Source of the DNA: Sphingosinicella sp.
GTDB taxonomy: Bacteria > Pseudomonadota > Alphaproteobacteria > Sphingomonadales > Sphingomonadaceae
NCBI GenBank assembly: GCA_013816585.1
Contig: JACDEE010000024.1
Coordinates: 1 to 32,210 of the forward strand
Length of the DNA: 32,210 nucleotides
Direction: 5' to 3'
The notes under the pieces were generated by a model. That model ran no database searches and was not told where the DNA came from. It was given only the letters and a program-made list of their open reading frames with translations. Each line of letters opens with the position of its first letter. Position 1 is the stretch's first letter. The position numbers and the translations under genes are program-made. Shown here one piece after another: positions 7,807 through 15,721 of the stretch.

Positions 7807-7967
7807 CGGCACGGCAGTTGCGCTTAGGACCGGTTCGAGTCTTTTGGGCGCCGCGAACACCCGATCGGGCGATGCCAGCATGTTTCGTCAGCCCAAAGTC
7901 GCCGTTGATCGAAAATCGACGAGACCGATGGAGTCCTAGGGAGCATGCGTGGGAACATGGGGGTGGA
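7807..7967 (+). repeat. ~160-bp inverted repeat, copy 2
   Basis: This is the inverted counterpart of 2733-2893. Identity is highest from about 7820 to 7935 and fades towards GGGGGTG at 7960-7967. It lies in a divergent intergenic region and runs into the 5' end of the SMP-30-like gene. Each copy therefore has the same orientation relative to the gene it points into. The two copies bracket about 4.9 kb holding the symporter remnant, the aspartyl protease, the peptide transporter and an NTF2-fold gene. Confidence 0.8.
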
Positions 7968-9006
7968 CACTGCCGTGACGCAATTTCTGATACCCTTCCT
8001 GGGATTATTGGCTGGCGCTTCTGCCGGTCCCGAAGCCGTAGCGCCCCGACGCTGCTGGCCCACCACGTACGCTGTGGACGGCGCGCGGGCGCACATCCGC
8101 CTCCACGGGGTGAGCCTTGCTATCGAAGCGTCCATTCCAGGATCGACACTGCTGGCGGAAGGCATTTTATGGGATTCTGCCCGATCCCGGTATCTCGTGT
8201 CCGGGATTCAAGGAATATTCTCCATGGAGCCCGGCGGCCGCGTGGCGCGACTGTCACTGGCCCAGTTGAATGGCCGGGCTGTCTTGGGGCTCTCGCTCGA
8301 TCCTGGGCGGGATAAAGTCTGGGCGATTGCCTCGGCGACCCCCCAGACGCCGAACGTGTTACGCGACAAGATCGGCCAGTCGGCGGTGATCAGCATGTCG
8401 CGCAAGGGTGGCCGACTTCTTGCGGAATACGCACTCCCGGGCACGGATCAATGGTATGGCGATCTCGCGGTCGCCGCGAACGGCTCCGTTTATGTGGGAA
8501 ATCCTCGGACGGGGAGGCTGTATGTGATCCGCCCCGGCGCCAAGCGCGCCGAACTGATGATCGTGTCCGGCCTTGTCCAGAGTCCGCAAGGGATGTTCGC
8601 TCATCCCGACGGCAAGCGCTTGTTTATCGCGGATTACCGCTCGGGATTGATGGTCCTCGATCTGAAACGATCGACGGCATCGGCAATTCCCGCACCACCG
8701 GATGCGAAACTGCAAGGCATCGATGGAATCGTTGCGGCGGGCAGAGATATCATCGCGCTTCAAAATGGCCTCTCGCCCTTCCGCATTCTCCGTCTCAGGA
8801 TGAACCCGTCCTATTCACGTATCGAGGCCGTTTCGGTGCTCGCGGAATTTGAAAGCCGCGAAGGACTTGACGTGATCGAGCCGACGTTGGGGACTTTGGC
8901 GGGAGGAGACGTGGTTTTCGTGGCGCGCACGCCATGGGACAAATGGAGCTCACCCGAACCAAACCGGCTGCAAACGTTGGTCGCGCGGTTGTGCCTCGCC
9001 AAGTAA
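7945..9006 (+). CDS. Exported SMP-30/gluconolactonase-like beta-propeller
   Basis: The protein has 353 residues with an N-terminal signal peptide (TQFLIPFLGLLAGASAG). The LLAEGILWD segment near residue 70 matches the SMP-30/gluconolactonase 'EGPxW' metal-site motif. Repeated blade-like segments follow, such as LSLDPGRDKVWAIA, LAVAANGSVYVGN and MFAHPDGKRLFIADYRSG. The fold is a six-bladed propeller and members hydrolyse lactones or related esters, often with a divalent metal. The ATG at 7957 is an alternative start; the first ~20 bases of the gene overlap inverted repeat copy 2. Substrate is unknown, and a binding-only NHL/TolB-like role is possible. Confidence 0.7.
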   Translation: MRGNMGVDTAVTQFLIPFLGLLAGASAGPEAVAPRRCWPTTYAVDGARAHIRLHGVSLAIEASIPGSTLLAEGILWDSARSRYLVSGIQGIFSMEPGGRVARLSLAQLNGRAVLGLSLDPGRDKVWAIASATPQTPNVLRDKIGQSAVISMSRKGGRLLAEYALPGTDQWYGDLAVAANGSVYVGNPRTGRLYVIRPGAKRAELMIVSGLVQSPQGMFAHPDGKRLFIADYRSGLMVLDLKRSTASAIPAPPDAKLQGIDGIVAAGRDIIALQNGLSPFRILRLRMNPSYSRIEAVSVLAEFESREGLDVIEPTLGTLAGGDVVFVARTPWDKWSSPEPNRLQTLVARLCLAK

Positions 9007-9090
9007 TGTTTGCGGCCATCGTCGCTTTCCCGGCGTGTCAGTCTAGACCAAGAATCGAACCGGGCGCCGAGAGCAGGTCGCGCGACATGT

Positions 9091-9546
9091 TCACTTCGGA
9101 GGAGGAAGGAGCGAGGCGTGGGCGGAGACCGCCTGCCACCCGCGCTTTGACCGGCGGTAAACGTCGGTGTAGCGAAAGCTGTTGATTTCGCTCCGGGCTC
9201 CGAGCCGAGCGGTCTGCCTGAAGCGTCCGGTCAGGACCGCGACATTGCCGTACACCCTCACCAGCACGTCCTCGGTCCGGAAGGGCTCAATCTCAGCCTT
9301 GCGCCCGACCGCCGCGGCGATCAGCTCCGCCTTCGTCGAGATCGCACCATTGACCCAGATCAGCAGAAAGTCGTCGGCCAGAATGCGATCGAGCTCTGGT
9401 GCGTTTCTGGCGACGACCGCATCATTCCATCGCTGCTCGATCCTCAGCAATTGCAGGTGATCGCTTGAACCAGGCCGCGAAACCGGTGCCGCGACTGCTA
9501 CCGACGCAATTGCCACCGACGCGATTGCCAGCACTTTCCAAGCCAT
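9091..9546 (-). CDS. Exported SnoaL/DUF4440-like NTF2-fold protein (2)
   Basis: The 151 residues comprise a signal peptide (ASVAIASVAVAA|P) and a complete DUF4440-type domain: LRIEQRWNDAVVARNAPELDRILADDFLLIW, the AEL helix, VRVYGNVAVLTGRF and YTDVYRRSKRGWQAVSAHAS. The order and spacing are typical of the family, which has no single known reaction. It is separated by 42 bp from the alpha/beta hydrolase gene upstream on the same strand and may share its transcript. It differs enough from the other two cargo NTF2-fold proteins that a recent tandem duplication is unlikely. Confidence 0.78.
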   Translation of the reverse strand: MAWKVLAIASVAIASVAVAAPVSRPGSSDHLQLLRIEQRWNDAVVARNAPELDRILADDFLLIWVNGAISTKAELIAAAVGRKAEIEPFRTEDVLVRVYGNVAVLTGRFRQTARLGARSEINSFRYTDVYRRSKRGWQAVSAHASLLPPPK

Positions 9547-9588
9547 TGCTTTCTCCGCTATTTGGCGCCGGAATTGAACCTACCGGCG

Positions 9589-10584
9589 CTAGTGAGCTGT
9601 GATTTTGATATGGCCGGCGGGCCGTGGCCTGGTGGCCGAGTTTTCAACAAAGAAGGAATGGATCCGTTCATAGGCGTCAGCTTTATGGCCGCTTAGGCCA
9701 TGATCTGCCTGGCTGATCACAAGCAGCCTGTATGGTTTGGCCACTTCTTCCAGGCGTTTGGTCAGAATCCATGATTGGGCAGGTTCGATCGAACCGTCAC
9801 CACCGCCATGGACGATGAATATGGGCGCACCAATTCGCTCGGGCCAGCAAACCGGCGACCTGCGGCAATAGCCTGTCCTTCGCTCTTGTTCGAAGTCGGG
9901 CATCATCTCCCTGAACCGCTCAGCGAGATCCTTACGGTTGGCCGCCAGCGATTTAAGTTCGGTCGGCGAGCCGATAGTCGCATAGGCGGCGGTCGGAAGG
10001 CCTTCGGCGATTGCCTTGTGAAGCATCAGCCCGCCCCGCGAAAAGCCGATGGCGAACTCCCGGCGCGGGCCGAACATCTGCCTCGCGATCGCCGAAAGTG
10101 CGTGGAGGTCGTTGACGTCGCGCCCGGCAAACTCATCGGAACCCTCGCTTCCCTCAGAGCCTCGATAGCCGCTCGCAATCACGATGTAACCGCGCCGAGC
10201 CCAACTGGCCATTTGCACGAACTCGGGCGGGTATAGGCGCACGCGCCCGACTCCGCCCCCCGCCCAGATCAAGATGGGAGCCGCCTCGCCAGCTGCGGCT
10301 TGCCTCACGACGAAGCCCTTAATCCTCAGTCCGTCGGCGCGGTAGACAAAGGTTTGCGCTCGAAGCGCACCGGCCCGCTTTAGTTCCGACCAATCGCGCT
10401 CCGAATTGTCGCGCATGAACGTCGCGCGCTGATCCTGTTGAGACCATTTTTCGATGAATGCCTGATAGCTTGTGTCGTCGGCATGGTAGGTTTCCAGCTG
10501 CTCGATCCCCGGCACGGCTGCCGTGACCGCGGCAGGCGGAGACAACGCCAGAAAAGCGGCCGCCAATATACCCGCGAAGGTCAT
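9589..10584 (-). CDS. Exported alpha/beta hydrolase (prolyl-oligopeptidase/dienelactone-hydrolase type)
   Basis: This 331-residue protein has a hydrophobic N-terminus (residues 4-23) consistent with export. The hydrolase core has oxyanion-type IWAGGGVGRVR near 107 and RGYIVIASGYRGSEGSEG near 131. The nucleophile elbow is GFSRGG with Ser182, the acid is in HGGGDGSIEP (Asp263) and the histidine is in ADHGLSG (His295). The RGSEGS motif and spacing resemble the S9/DLH-like peptidase and esterase group. Its ATG overlaps the DoxX stop by one base (TAATG), so the two are coupled. Whether it cleaves peptides or esters cannot be told from sequence. Confidence 0.82.
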   Translation of the reverse strand: MTFAGILAAAFLALSPPAAVTAAVPGIEQLETYHADDTSYQAFIEKWSQQDQRATFMRDNSERDWSELKRAGALRAQTFVYRADGLRIKGFVVRQAAAGEAAPILIWAGGGVGRVRLYPPEFVQMASWARRGYIVIASGYRGSEGSEGSDEFAGRDVNDLHALSAIARQMFGPRREFAIGFSRGGLMLHKAIAEGLPTAAYATIGSPTELKSLAANRKDLAERFREMMPDFEQERRTGYCRRSPVCWPERIGAPIFIVHGGGDGSIEPAQSWILTKRLEEVAKPYRLLVISQADHGLSGHKADAYERIHSFFVENSATRPRPAGHIKITAH

Positions 10585-11036
10585 TAGTACGCACCGCGAT
10601 GCGTGCGCTCATTCCCACGGTGGTCAAGACTGAACTTGCCGGCTCCGCGCGCCGCAATCGCCATCAGCGCTCCCGCCAAGGCGAGATTCTTGATGAATAT
10701 CGTCCACATCGTCTGGCCCATTTGTGGATGATCCCAGGCAGTATGGAAGGCGAGGTTCGCAAGGATGCAAAAGCCTGCCAGGGCAAAGGCGGCGGCGCGT
10801 GTTTTGAAGCCCGCCGCCAGCATTAGGCCCCCGCCCAATTCGGTCAGAATTACCAGAGGCATTAGTAGGTAGGGTACGTGGTTGGCTTGCATATATGCTT
10901 CCCAGCCGCCCCGGAGAGGCGCGAAGCCGAATATAGCGGCGAGGCTGTCAAAAGCCTTGAGGCCGCCCCAGTAAACAAAGGTGAAGCCGACGAGGACCCT
11001 GCCCAACAGATCGAGGAGTGATATCGCGTTTTTCAA
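10584..11036 (-). CDS. DoxX family inner-membrane protein
   Basis: The 150 residues form four transmembrane helices (LLGRVLVGFTFVYWGGLKAF, LLMPLVILTELGGGLMLAAGF, AAAFALAGFCILANLAF, IFIKNLALAGALMAIAA). This is the typical DoxX size and topology, with the TELGGGL...G and NLA..G motifs of the family. DoxX proteins are associated with electron-transfer or thiol-redox systems in some bacteria, but the role of most is unknown. It is translationally coupled to the downstream alpha/beta hydrolase. The stretch upstream to the M28 peptidase gene is gene debris. Confidence 0.85.
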   Translation of the reverse strand: MKNAISLLDLLGRVLVGFTFVYWGGLKAFDSLAAIFGFAPLRGGWEAYMQANHVPYLLMPLVILTELGGGLMLAAGFKTRAAAFALAGFCILANLAFHTAWDHPQMGQTMWTIFIKNLALAGALMAIAARGAGKFSLDHRGNERTHRGAY

Positions 11037-11071
11037 GTTCTGACTCCGCTCTCACCGACCACAGGCATGGC

Positions 11072-11366
11072 TCAATCCACGAGTCCGCTACAGCTTGATC
11101 GCCCTGAAATGCACATCCAGCCTATCGAACCACGGGCTTCTCGGTGAAGAAGTAGGATAGGACGGTGAAGCGGATCGGTTCGGCGAATCGGATACGTTCC
11201 TCGGAGGGCTGCGGGCCGTTCGACCGATCGCTGCTTCAGCGATTTGGGCGCCCGCCCATTTTGATCTGAGGAACATCTGCGAGGCAGCAAGAAGGGTCTC
11301 CTTTTCGCTGGCTTCAAGCTCCAGCCCGGCCGTTGAGGCTTGACCTCGCAGCCTAAAAGTCAGGAC
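11072..11366 (-). pseudogene. Possible decayed gene between M28 peptidase and DoxX
   Basis: No intact gene covers these ~300 bp, but protein-like segments appear in different minus-strand frames. One frame reads LEASEKETLLAASQMFLRSK and on to AQIAEAAI; the frame needed to continue shifts to EERIRFAEPIRFTVLSYFFT, and a third reads DRLDVHFRAIKL before a stop. This looks like one short gene broken by two frameshifts, lying downstream of the peptidase gene on the same strand. I do not recognise the family. It could equally be chance. Confidence 0.25.
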
Positions 11367-12803
11367 CTAGCGAGCCAAGGTCGCTGGTGGCGCACGGAAG
11401 TTGATCTCACTGTCTGCGATCAGCCACAGCAGCGCCGACCAAGCCGCAACGTTTTGCTCCAAATCCTTCCTGTCGATCTTATCGAACGTGTCTGCCGCCG
11501 TGTGGTGCAGGTCAAAGTAAGTGGTGGCGTCCTGCTTCAGCAGGAATACGGGCATGCCCGCCGCCTGCAAGGGTAACAGATCGGCGCCGCCATGAGGCGG
11601 CACCTCGAGCTCGACCAGTACGCCAAGCGGAAGGAGGACACGCGAGACCTGCGCCCCGAAATCACTCGCTGCAAACCCATCGGGGAGATCGAGCCCGAAA
11701 ATGCGACCCGACCCAAGGTCACTCTCGCTGCCAATCACGTGGCGAGTGATCTCCGACTTGTATCTAGTTGCGTAGGCATGAGCGCCGAACAAACCAAACG
11801 GGTCGGTAGGCTGACTAGCTTCCTCAGCTCCGAACAGAACGATTCGGAGGGTCCGTTTGGGTCGCCTTGGACTATCCAGGATCAACTTGGCTACCGCAGT
11901 TACGATCCCTATGCCGGCGGCGTCGTCGACCGCACCTGTCCCGAGATCCCAAGAATCGAGATGGGCACCGATTATCACGATTTCCTGCGGCAGTTCGCTT
12001 CCCGCAATCTCCGCCACCACATTTTGTGACTGCCCGGACATGTCGAGTGTTGCTGCGGACGCGAGCCGAACTCGCACCGATCCTCTGGTCGCCAGTCGCT
12101 CGATTTGATTGGCATCGATCGCCGAAAGGGCAAATGACGGCAAGGGCGCGGATCGACCTGCATAGCGCGTCAAGCCGGCGTGGGGATAACGTTCGTTGTC
12201 CGTGCCGGCCGACCGCATGATAAATGCGATCGCTCCAGCCTTTGCCGCCATCGTCGGACCTTGGCTCCGGCCAGCGGTCGCGAGCCCATAGCCAATCCCC
12301 GACTGGGTTCGGGGCATCCGATAATTGAGCATGGCAACCTTGCCGCGAAGGGAATTTGCAGCCGCGGCCTGCAGGTCGTCCAGCGTATTGAACAGGACGA
12401 CGTCGCCCTCCACTCCAGCCGCCCCGGTTGCCGGGGAGCCCCCCAGCGCCGCGACCGCCAATGGCTGGCCGAAGGGCGCAACGATCGATCCGTGATCCCG
12501 GTTTCGCGACCAGACCGCCAAGCGAAAGGGCTCGACCCTAACATTCCCGAAGCCAAATTTCCGCCACTCGTCGGCGATCCATTCGCCGGCCTTGCGTTCA
12601 GCTGGTGAGCCCGCCGGCCTGGGTCCAAAGCGGGCCGTGATCTCTTCCACAAAGGAGTAGGCGACGGTTCCGCGCAAAGCCCTTTCCCGCACGGAGACCG
12701 CCATCCTTTCCGCGGCGGAATCGGCGACCTGAGCTGCCGAGCAGGCAGCCGAATGGAGGACAAACGCCGAGACACAGAGAAGAGCGCAGATAAGCCGGTT
12801 CAT
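11367..12803 (-). CDS. Exported M28 family metallopeptidase (carboxypeptidase Q-like)
   Basis: This 478-residue zinc peptidase probably removes amino acids or dipeptides from peptides in the periplasm. A signal peptide (ICALLCVSAFVLHSA) is followed by a PA-like domain around residues 110-220 and the M28 catalytic domain. Zinc ligands and catalytic residues are visible in IGAHLDSWDLG (His281), GAVDDAAG (Asp293), FGAEEAS (Glu327/328), GSESDLG (Asp362) and LHHTAADTFD (His433/434). All expected positions are intact. The ATG at 12803 is chosen because GGAGGA lies six bases upstream and the signal peptide starts there. A nine-G run lies 16 bases further upstream. Confidence 0.92.
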   Translation of the reverse strand: MNRLICALLCVSAFVLHSAACSAAQVADSAAERMAVSVRERALRGTVAYSFVEEITARFGPRPAGSPAERKAGEWIADEWRKFGFGNVRVEPFRLAVWSRNRDHGSIVAPFGQPLAVAALGGSPATGAAGVEGDVVLFNTLDDLQAAAANSLRGKVAMLNYRMPRTQSGIGYGLATAGRSQGPTMAAKAGAIAFIMRSAGTDNERYPHAGLTRYAGRSAPLPSFALSAIDANQIERLATRGSVRVRLASAATLDMSGQSQNVVAEIAGSELPQEIVIIGAHLDSWDLGTGAVDDAAGIGIVTAVAKLILDSPRRPKRTLRIVLFGAEEASQPTDPFGLFGAHAYATRYKSEITRHVIGSESDLGSGRIFGLDLPDGFAASDFGAQVSRVLLPLGVLVELEVPPHGGADLLPLQAAGMPVFLLKQDATTYFDLHHTAADTFDKIDRKDLEQNVAAWSALLWLIADSEINFRAPPATLAR

Positions 12804-12819
12804 CCTATTCCTCCGCGAT

Positions 12820-12828
12820 CCCCCCCCC
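12820..12828. repeat. Nine-base C/G homopolymer upstream of the M28 peptidase gene
   Basis: There are nine consecutive C on the plus strand (G on the coding strand), ending 16 bases before the peptidase start and just upstream of its ribosome binding site. Such tracts are prone to slipped-strand length change. A length change here could alter promoter or leader spacing; it would not shift the frame of the protein from the start at 12803. Confidence 0.7.
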
Positions 12829-13130
12829 ACGCCGGTGCTTCGGGCCTATGTTCCGCCGAAATCAGCCCAGACAGGGCTAGCAGCTCCCCGTGACGAGCTG
12901 CGGCATTGATCGCGTCGTTCAGCGAAAAACGGATGGACTTGGCGAGTTAATGTGCGTCTAGCGGGCCGTATTCCGGACTTATCAAGCTCAAAGGGCTAGC
13001 TGGCGAAGCGGGAAGCGGGGGCGGCGATTGATCAAGAAAGTTCGAAGCCGCCAAGCAAACGCCTGTCCATGCTTTTCGCATTATGGAGCTGTCTTTGCCG
13101 GACGTGCCACTGCTCAGAAAGGAAAGTAAA
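12829..13130. other. Divergent promoter region, M28 peptidase and RidA-like genes
   Basis: About 300 bp separate the leftward peptidase and rightward RidA-like genes. I see no gene or convincing repeat inside. Promoters for both directions are expected here. An AAAGGA ribosome site lies before the GTG at 13131. Confidence 0.5.
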
Positions 13131-13646
13131 GTGAATCGAATCAGTCCATTTGCGTACGCCACATTGTGCGCTCTCGCGCTGCCGTCAAACGGGCATGCCA
13201 ATTCTGTTCACTCCGCTGAGCGGGAATGCGCCAGCCGGCCGCGCGCCTCCATAAATCCTGCCGGCACAGCGTCCATTTCAAGAGAATGGCGGTTTTCCCA
13301 AGCGGTTGCGGTGGGCTGCTTCGTCTTCGTGTCGGGGCAGGTGGGGATTAGCCTCCAAGACGGTCGGATCCCGGCAGATGCCGACCAACAGGCCGCACTT
13401 GCCTTTCAGAACCTAAAACAAGTTGTGGAGGCGGCAGGAGCGTCGATGAGCGATGTCGTCGAACTCGTCACTTATCACACTTCGATGTCCCACATCGAAG
13501 GTTTCAAGCGCGAAAAGGCGCGATGGTTCACCAAGAACTTCCCGGCGTGGACTGCAATCTCCACCCCCGGTCTTGTGGAGCCATCACTGAAGGTTGAGAT
13601 TAGAGCGACGGCCATCATCGGATCGGGCGCCAATGGCCCGCGCTAA
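13131..13646 (+). CDS. Exported RidA/YjgF-fold protein lacking the canonical arginine
   Basis: This 171-residue protein has a signal peptide (FAYATLCALALPSNGHA) and a RidA/YjgF/UK114 domain: WRFSQAVAVGCFVFVSGQVG, QAALAFQNLKQVVEAAGASMSDVVELVTYHT and LKVEIRATAIIG. Classical RidA enzymes are cytosolic and hydrolyse reactive imines using an arginine after 'FPAR'. Here the matching segment is FPAWTAIS, with Trp at that position, so imine deaminase activity is doubtful. GTG at 13131 is chosen over ATG at 13083 because it has AAAGGA upstream and begins the signal peptide. It is divergent from the M28 peptidase and upstream of the two-component genes. Confidence 0.8.
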   Translation: MNRISPFAYATLCALALPSNGHANSVHSAERECASRPRASINPAGTASISREWRFSQAVAVGCFVFVSGQVGISLQDGRIPADADQQAALAFQNLKQVVEAAGASMSDVVELVTYHTSMSHIEGFKREKARWFTKNFPAWTAISTPGLVEPSLKVEIRATAIIGSGANGPR

Positions 13647-13790
13647 CAAATGTCTTTGTGGAGGCCGACGATGCGCGCGGGACTCATCCCTGTCGATCAG
13701 CCAAATGGCAAGGTGAATCGGAGCGACAGACTGATGCAACCAGTGTTAGCCAAGCATGCATTTTCCTGCCGGCCGGAAAAGGGATAAAGG

Positions 13791-14933
13791 TTGAACCATA
13801 ACCCGCCAAATCATCGACCATATTCGGTACCGGATTCCACCACCTCGGAAGACCGACCGCCCTCGGAAAGCGCTCGGGTCGAGCGAGAGATCATCCTGCT
13901 CAGCCTCGTGGTTTGGTCGCTGCACTTCGCGATCGTTGTCACCCGATCGCTGTTTGTCGGTCATCTAACCGACATGGGCACGACCGCTGCTCGCGCCATC
14001 ACTTCGCTCGCCGGTGCCTTGGCGGTGTACGCGATCTACTGCGTGCTAAGACGCCGGGATACGACGAGCTCAATCCGCCTGTTCGCACGGGCGGTGTTAT
14101 TGTCTGCGCCTGCCTGCGTCCTCGTCAGCGTGGTCAACGAAGCGGCGTTCTGGAGCCTGTCGGCAGCGTACCGCGAAATGCGCATTCCATTCTTGGAAGC
14201 TAACGAGCTGGCATTCACGGTAAGCGTTCTGGCGTGGATATTCATCGCTTGGTCAGCGCTCTTCGCCGCCACGGTGAATGCAGCGGCAATGCGCCAGCGG
14301 GAGCGGCGCCTGTTGGAAGCAGAGAGCGCCGCCCATCAGGCCCAGCTGATGGCGCTTCGATTGCAAATCAGCCCACACTTCCTGTTTAACACGCTCAACA
14401 CACTATCTGGCCTCGTCGGGCTCGATCGCCGCGCCGACGCTGAGGAGTTTATCCTCAACCTCTCTTCGTTCCTTCGCTATTCGCTTGCTGATTCATTGAC
14501 GAGTTTCGTACCTTTGGAACAGGAGATCGAGGCACAACAAATGTATCTAGCAATAGAGAAGACGCGTTTCGGTGACCGGGTGAAAATCGACTATCGTATT
14601 TCCCCAGGCTGCGAACGTGGCTTGGTGCCGAGTTTGATTTTGCAGCCTCTCGTCGAGAACGCGATCAAGCATGCGGTCGCGCCATCAGAAGGGGAAGTGA
14701 CGCTGTCACTGGGAGCGGAGCGGAAGGATGGAAAACTCCGCTTGTGGGTCGAGCATGGACCGGTTGAGATTTCCGGCAAAGAGCCGACGTGCGGGCTCGG
14801 TATTGGTTTGGAGAACGTCAAGCGGCGACTGCGCGTGCTTTATTCCGGCGATGCATGTCTTCGCACCGGCACGACAGACAGCGCGGGCTGGCGAAGCATC
14901 TTAGCTATTCCGTGGGTGGAAGCGTCGTCCTGA
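13791..14933 (+). CDS. LytS-type sensor histidine kinase
   Basis: This 380-residue inner-membrane kinase has four hydrophobic segments (about residues 34-57, 66-86, 100-118 and 140-165), then a His_kinase domain with LRLQISPHFLFNTLNTLSGL (phospho-acceptor His196). The ATPase part has LILQPLVENAIKHAV as N-box and CGLGIGLENVKRRL as G-box. This is the LytS/YehU class that pairs with LytTR regulators. It has no extra sensor domain, so the membrane part probably senses the signal. The best start is the TTG at 13791, with AAGGGATAAAGG before it; the next ATG would remove two membrane segments. The stop overlaps the regulator start. Confidence 0.9.
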   Translation: MNHNPPNHRPYSVPDSTTSEDRPPSESARVEREIILLSLVVWSLHFAIVVTRSLFVGHLTDMGTTAARAITSLAGALAVYAIYCVLRRRDTTSSIRLFARAVLLSAPACVLVSVVNEAAFWSLSAAYREMRIPFLEANELAFTVSVLAWIFIAWSALFAATVNAAAMRQRERRLLEAESAAHQAQLMALRLQISPHFLFNTLNTLSGLVGLDRRADAEEFILNLSSFLRYSLADSLTSFVPLEQEIEAQQMYLAIEKTRFGDRVKIDYRISPGCERGLVPSLILQPLVENAIKHAVAPSEGEVTLSLGAERKDGKLRLWVEHGPVEISGKEPTCGLGIGLENVKRRLRVLYSGDACLRTGTTDSAGWRSILAIPWVEASS

Positions 14934-15721
14934 TGCGGATTCTCATCGCCGACGACGAGCCAATCGCCCGTCAGAAACTCGAGCATGCCTGCCAGTGTAT
15001 TCCAGAGGCAGTGCTGGTGGCCGTCGCGAAGTCCGGCACCGAAGCATTGTCGCTAATCCGCGAGGTAAAGCCCGACGTCGCAATCCTTGATGTGCAGATG
15101 CCGGGTTGCAACGGGCTGGGAGTCGTATCAGCGCTAAGGCCAAATGAGTTTCATCCCGAGGTCATATTTGTCACTGCGTTCGAGCAACACGCCATTCGTG
15201 CCTTTGAACTCCACGCCGTTGACTATCTGTTGAAGCCGGTGGCCTTCGATCGCTTCCGGGACGCATTGCGACGGGCCAAGGCGCGCATGGATGCAAGGCA
15301 AGCGGACAGGCGGTTTTCGGAGCTTCAAGAGGTGATCGCAGGGTTGACCGCCGCCGCAAACGGCTCTGGCGTCAAACAATATGAGCGAGAATTATGGGTG
15401 CGAGAGCGGACGGGTGTCACACGTATTCCGGTGGAATCCATCGACCTCTTTGAAGCCGCTGGGGACTACGTGCTTGCACACGTCGGCAATGTTACGCACC
15501 TCCTCACAGAGTCCATTAGCGCGCTTCAAGCAAGATTTGATCCCCAAACTCTGCTTCGTGTCCATCGCTCCAAAATCGTCAACACGGAGCGCATCAGGAG
15601 CATCAAACGGCGAGGCAAGCGGGGGCTTGCGGTAGTTCTCACTTCCGGGATCCAGGTCGAGGTGGGTCCCACTTACGCCGTAGCCGTGCTGCAAACCGTA
15701 GGAGCGAAGCGCTGGCGGTAA
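14933..15721 (+). CDS. LytTR-family response regulator
   Basis: This 262-residue regulator has a receiver domain (IADDEP, ILDVQMP with Asp53, VTAF, LLKPVAF with Lys101) and a C-terminal LytTR DNA-binding domain from about residue 155 (LWVRERTGVTRIP, FEAAGDYVLAH, LLRVHRSKIVN). Its ATG overlaps the kinase stop by one base, so it is the cognate partner. LytTR proteins bind imperfect direct repeats upstream of a few targets, often membrane or exported proteins. The neighbouring RidA-like, peptidase or TonB-receptor genes are plausible targets, but no binding site was recognised. Confidence 0.92.
   Translation: MRILIADDEPIARQKLEHACQCIPEAVLVAVAKSGTEALSLIREVKPDVAILDVQMPGCNGLGVVSALRPNEFHPEVIFVTAFEQHAIRAFELHAVDYLLKPVAFDRFRDALRRAKARMDARQADRRFSELQEVIAGLTAAANGSGVKQYERELWVRERTGVTRIPVESIDLFEAAGDYVLAHVGNVTHLLTESISALQARFDPQTLLRVHRSKIVNTERIRSIKRRGKRGLAVVLTSGIQVEVGPTYAVAVLQTVGAKRWR

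Noticed and set aside
7825-7860. GGTTCGAGTC in repeat copy 2 resembles a tRNA T-loop
   Set aside because: The flanking bases do not form a T-arm stem, no anticodon or D-arm is present, and copy 1 differs at the G that creates the match.
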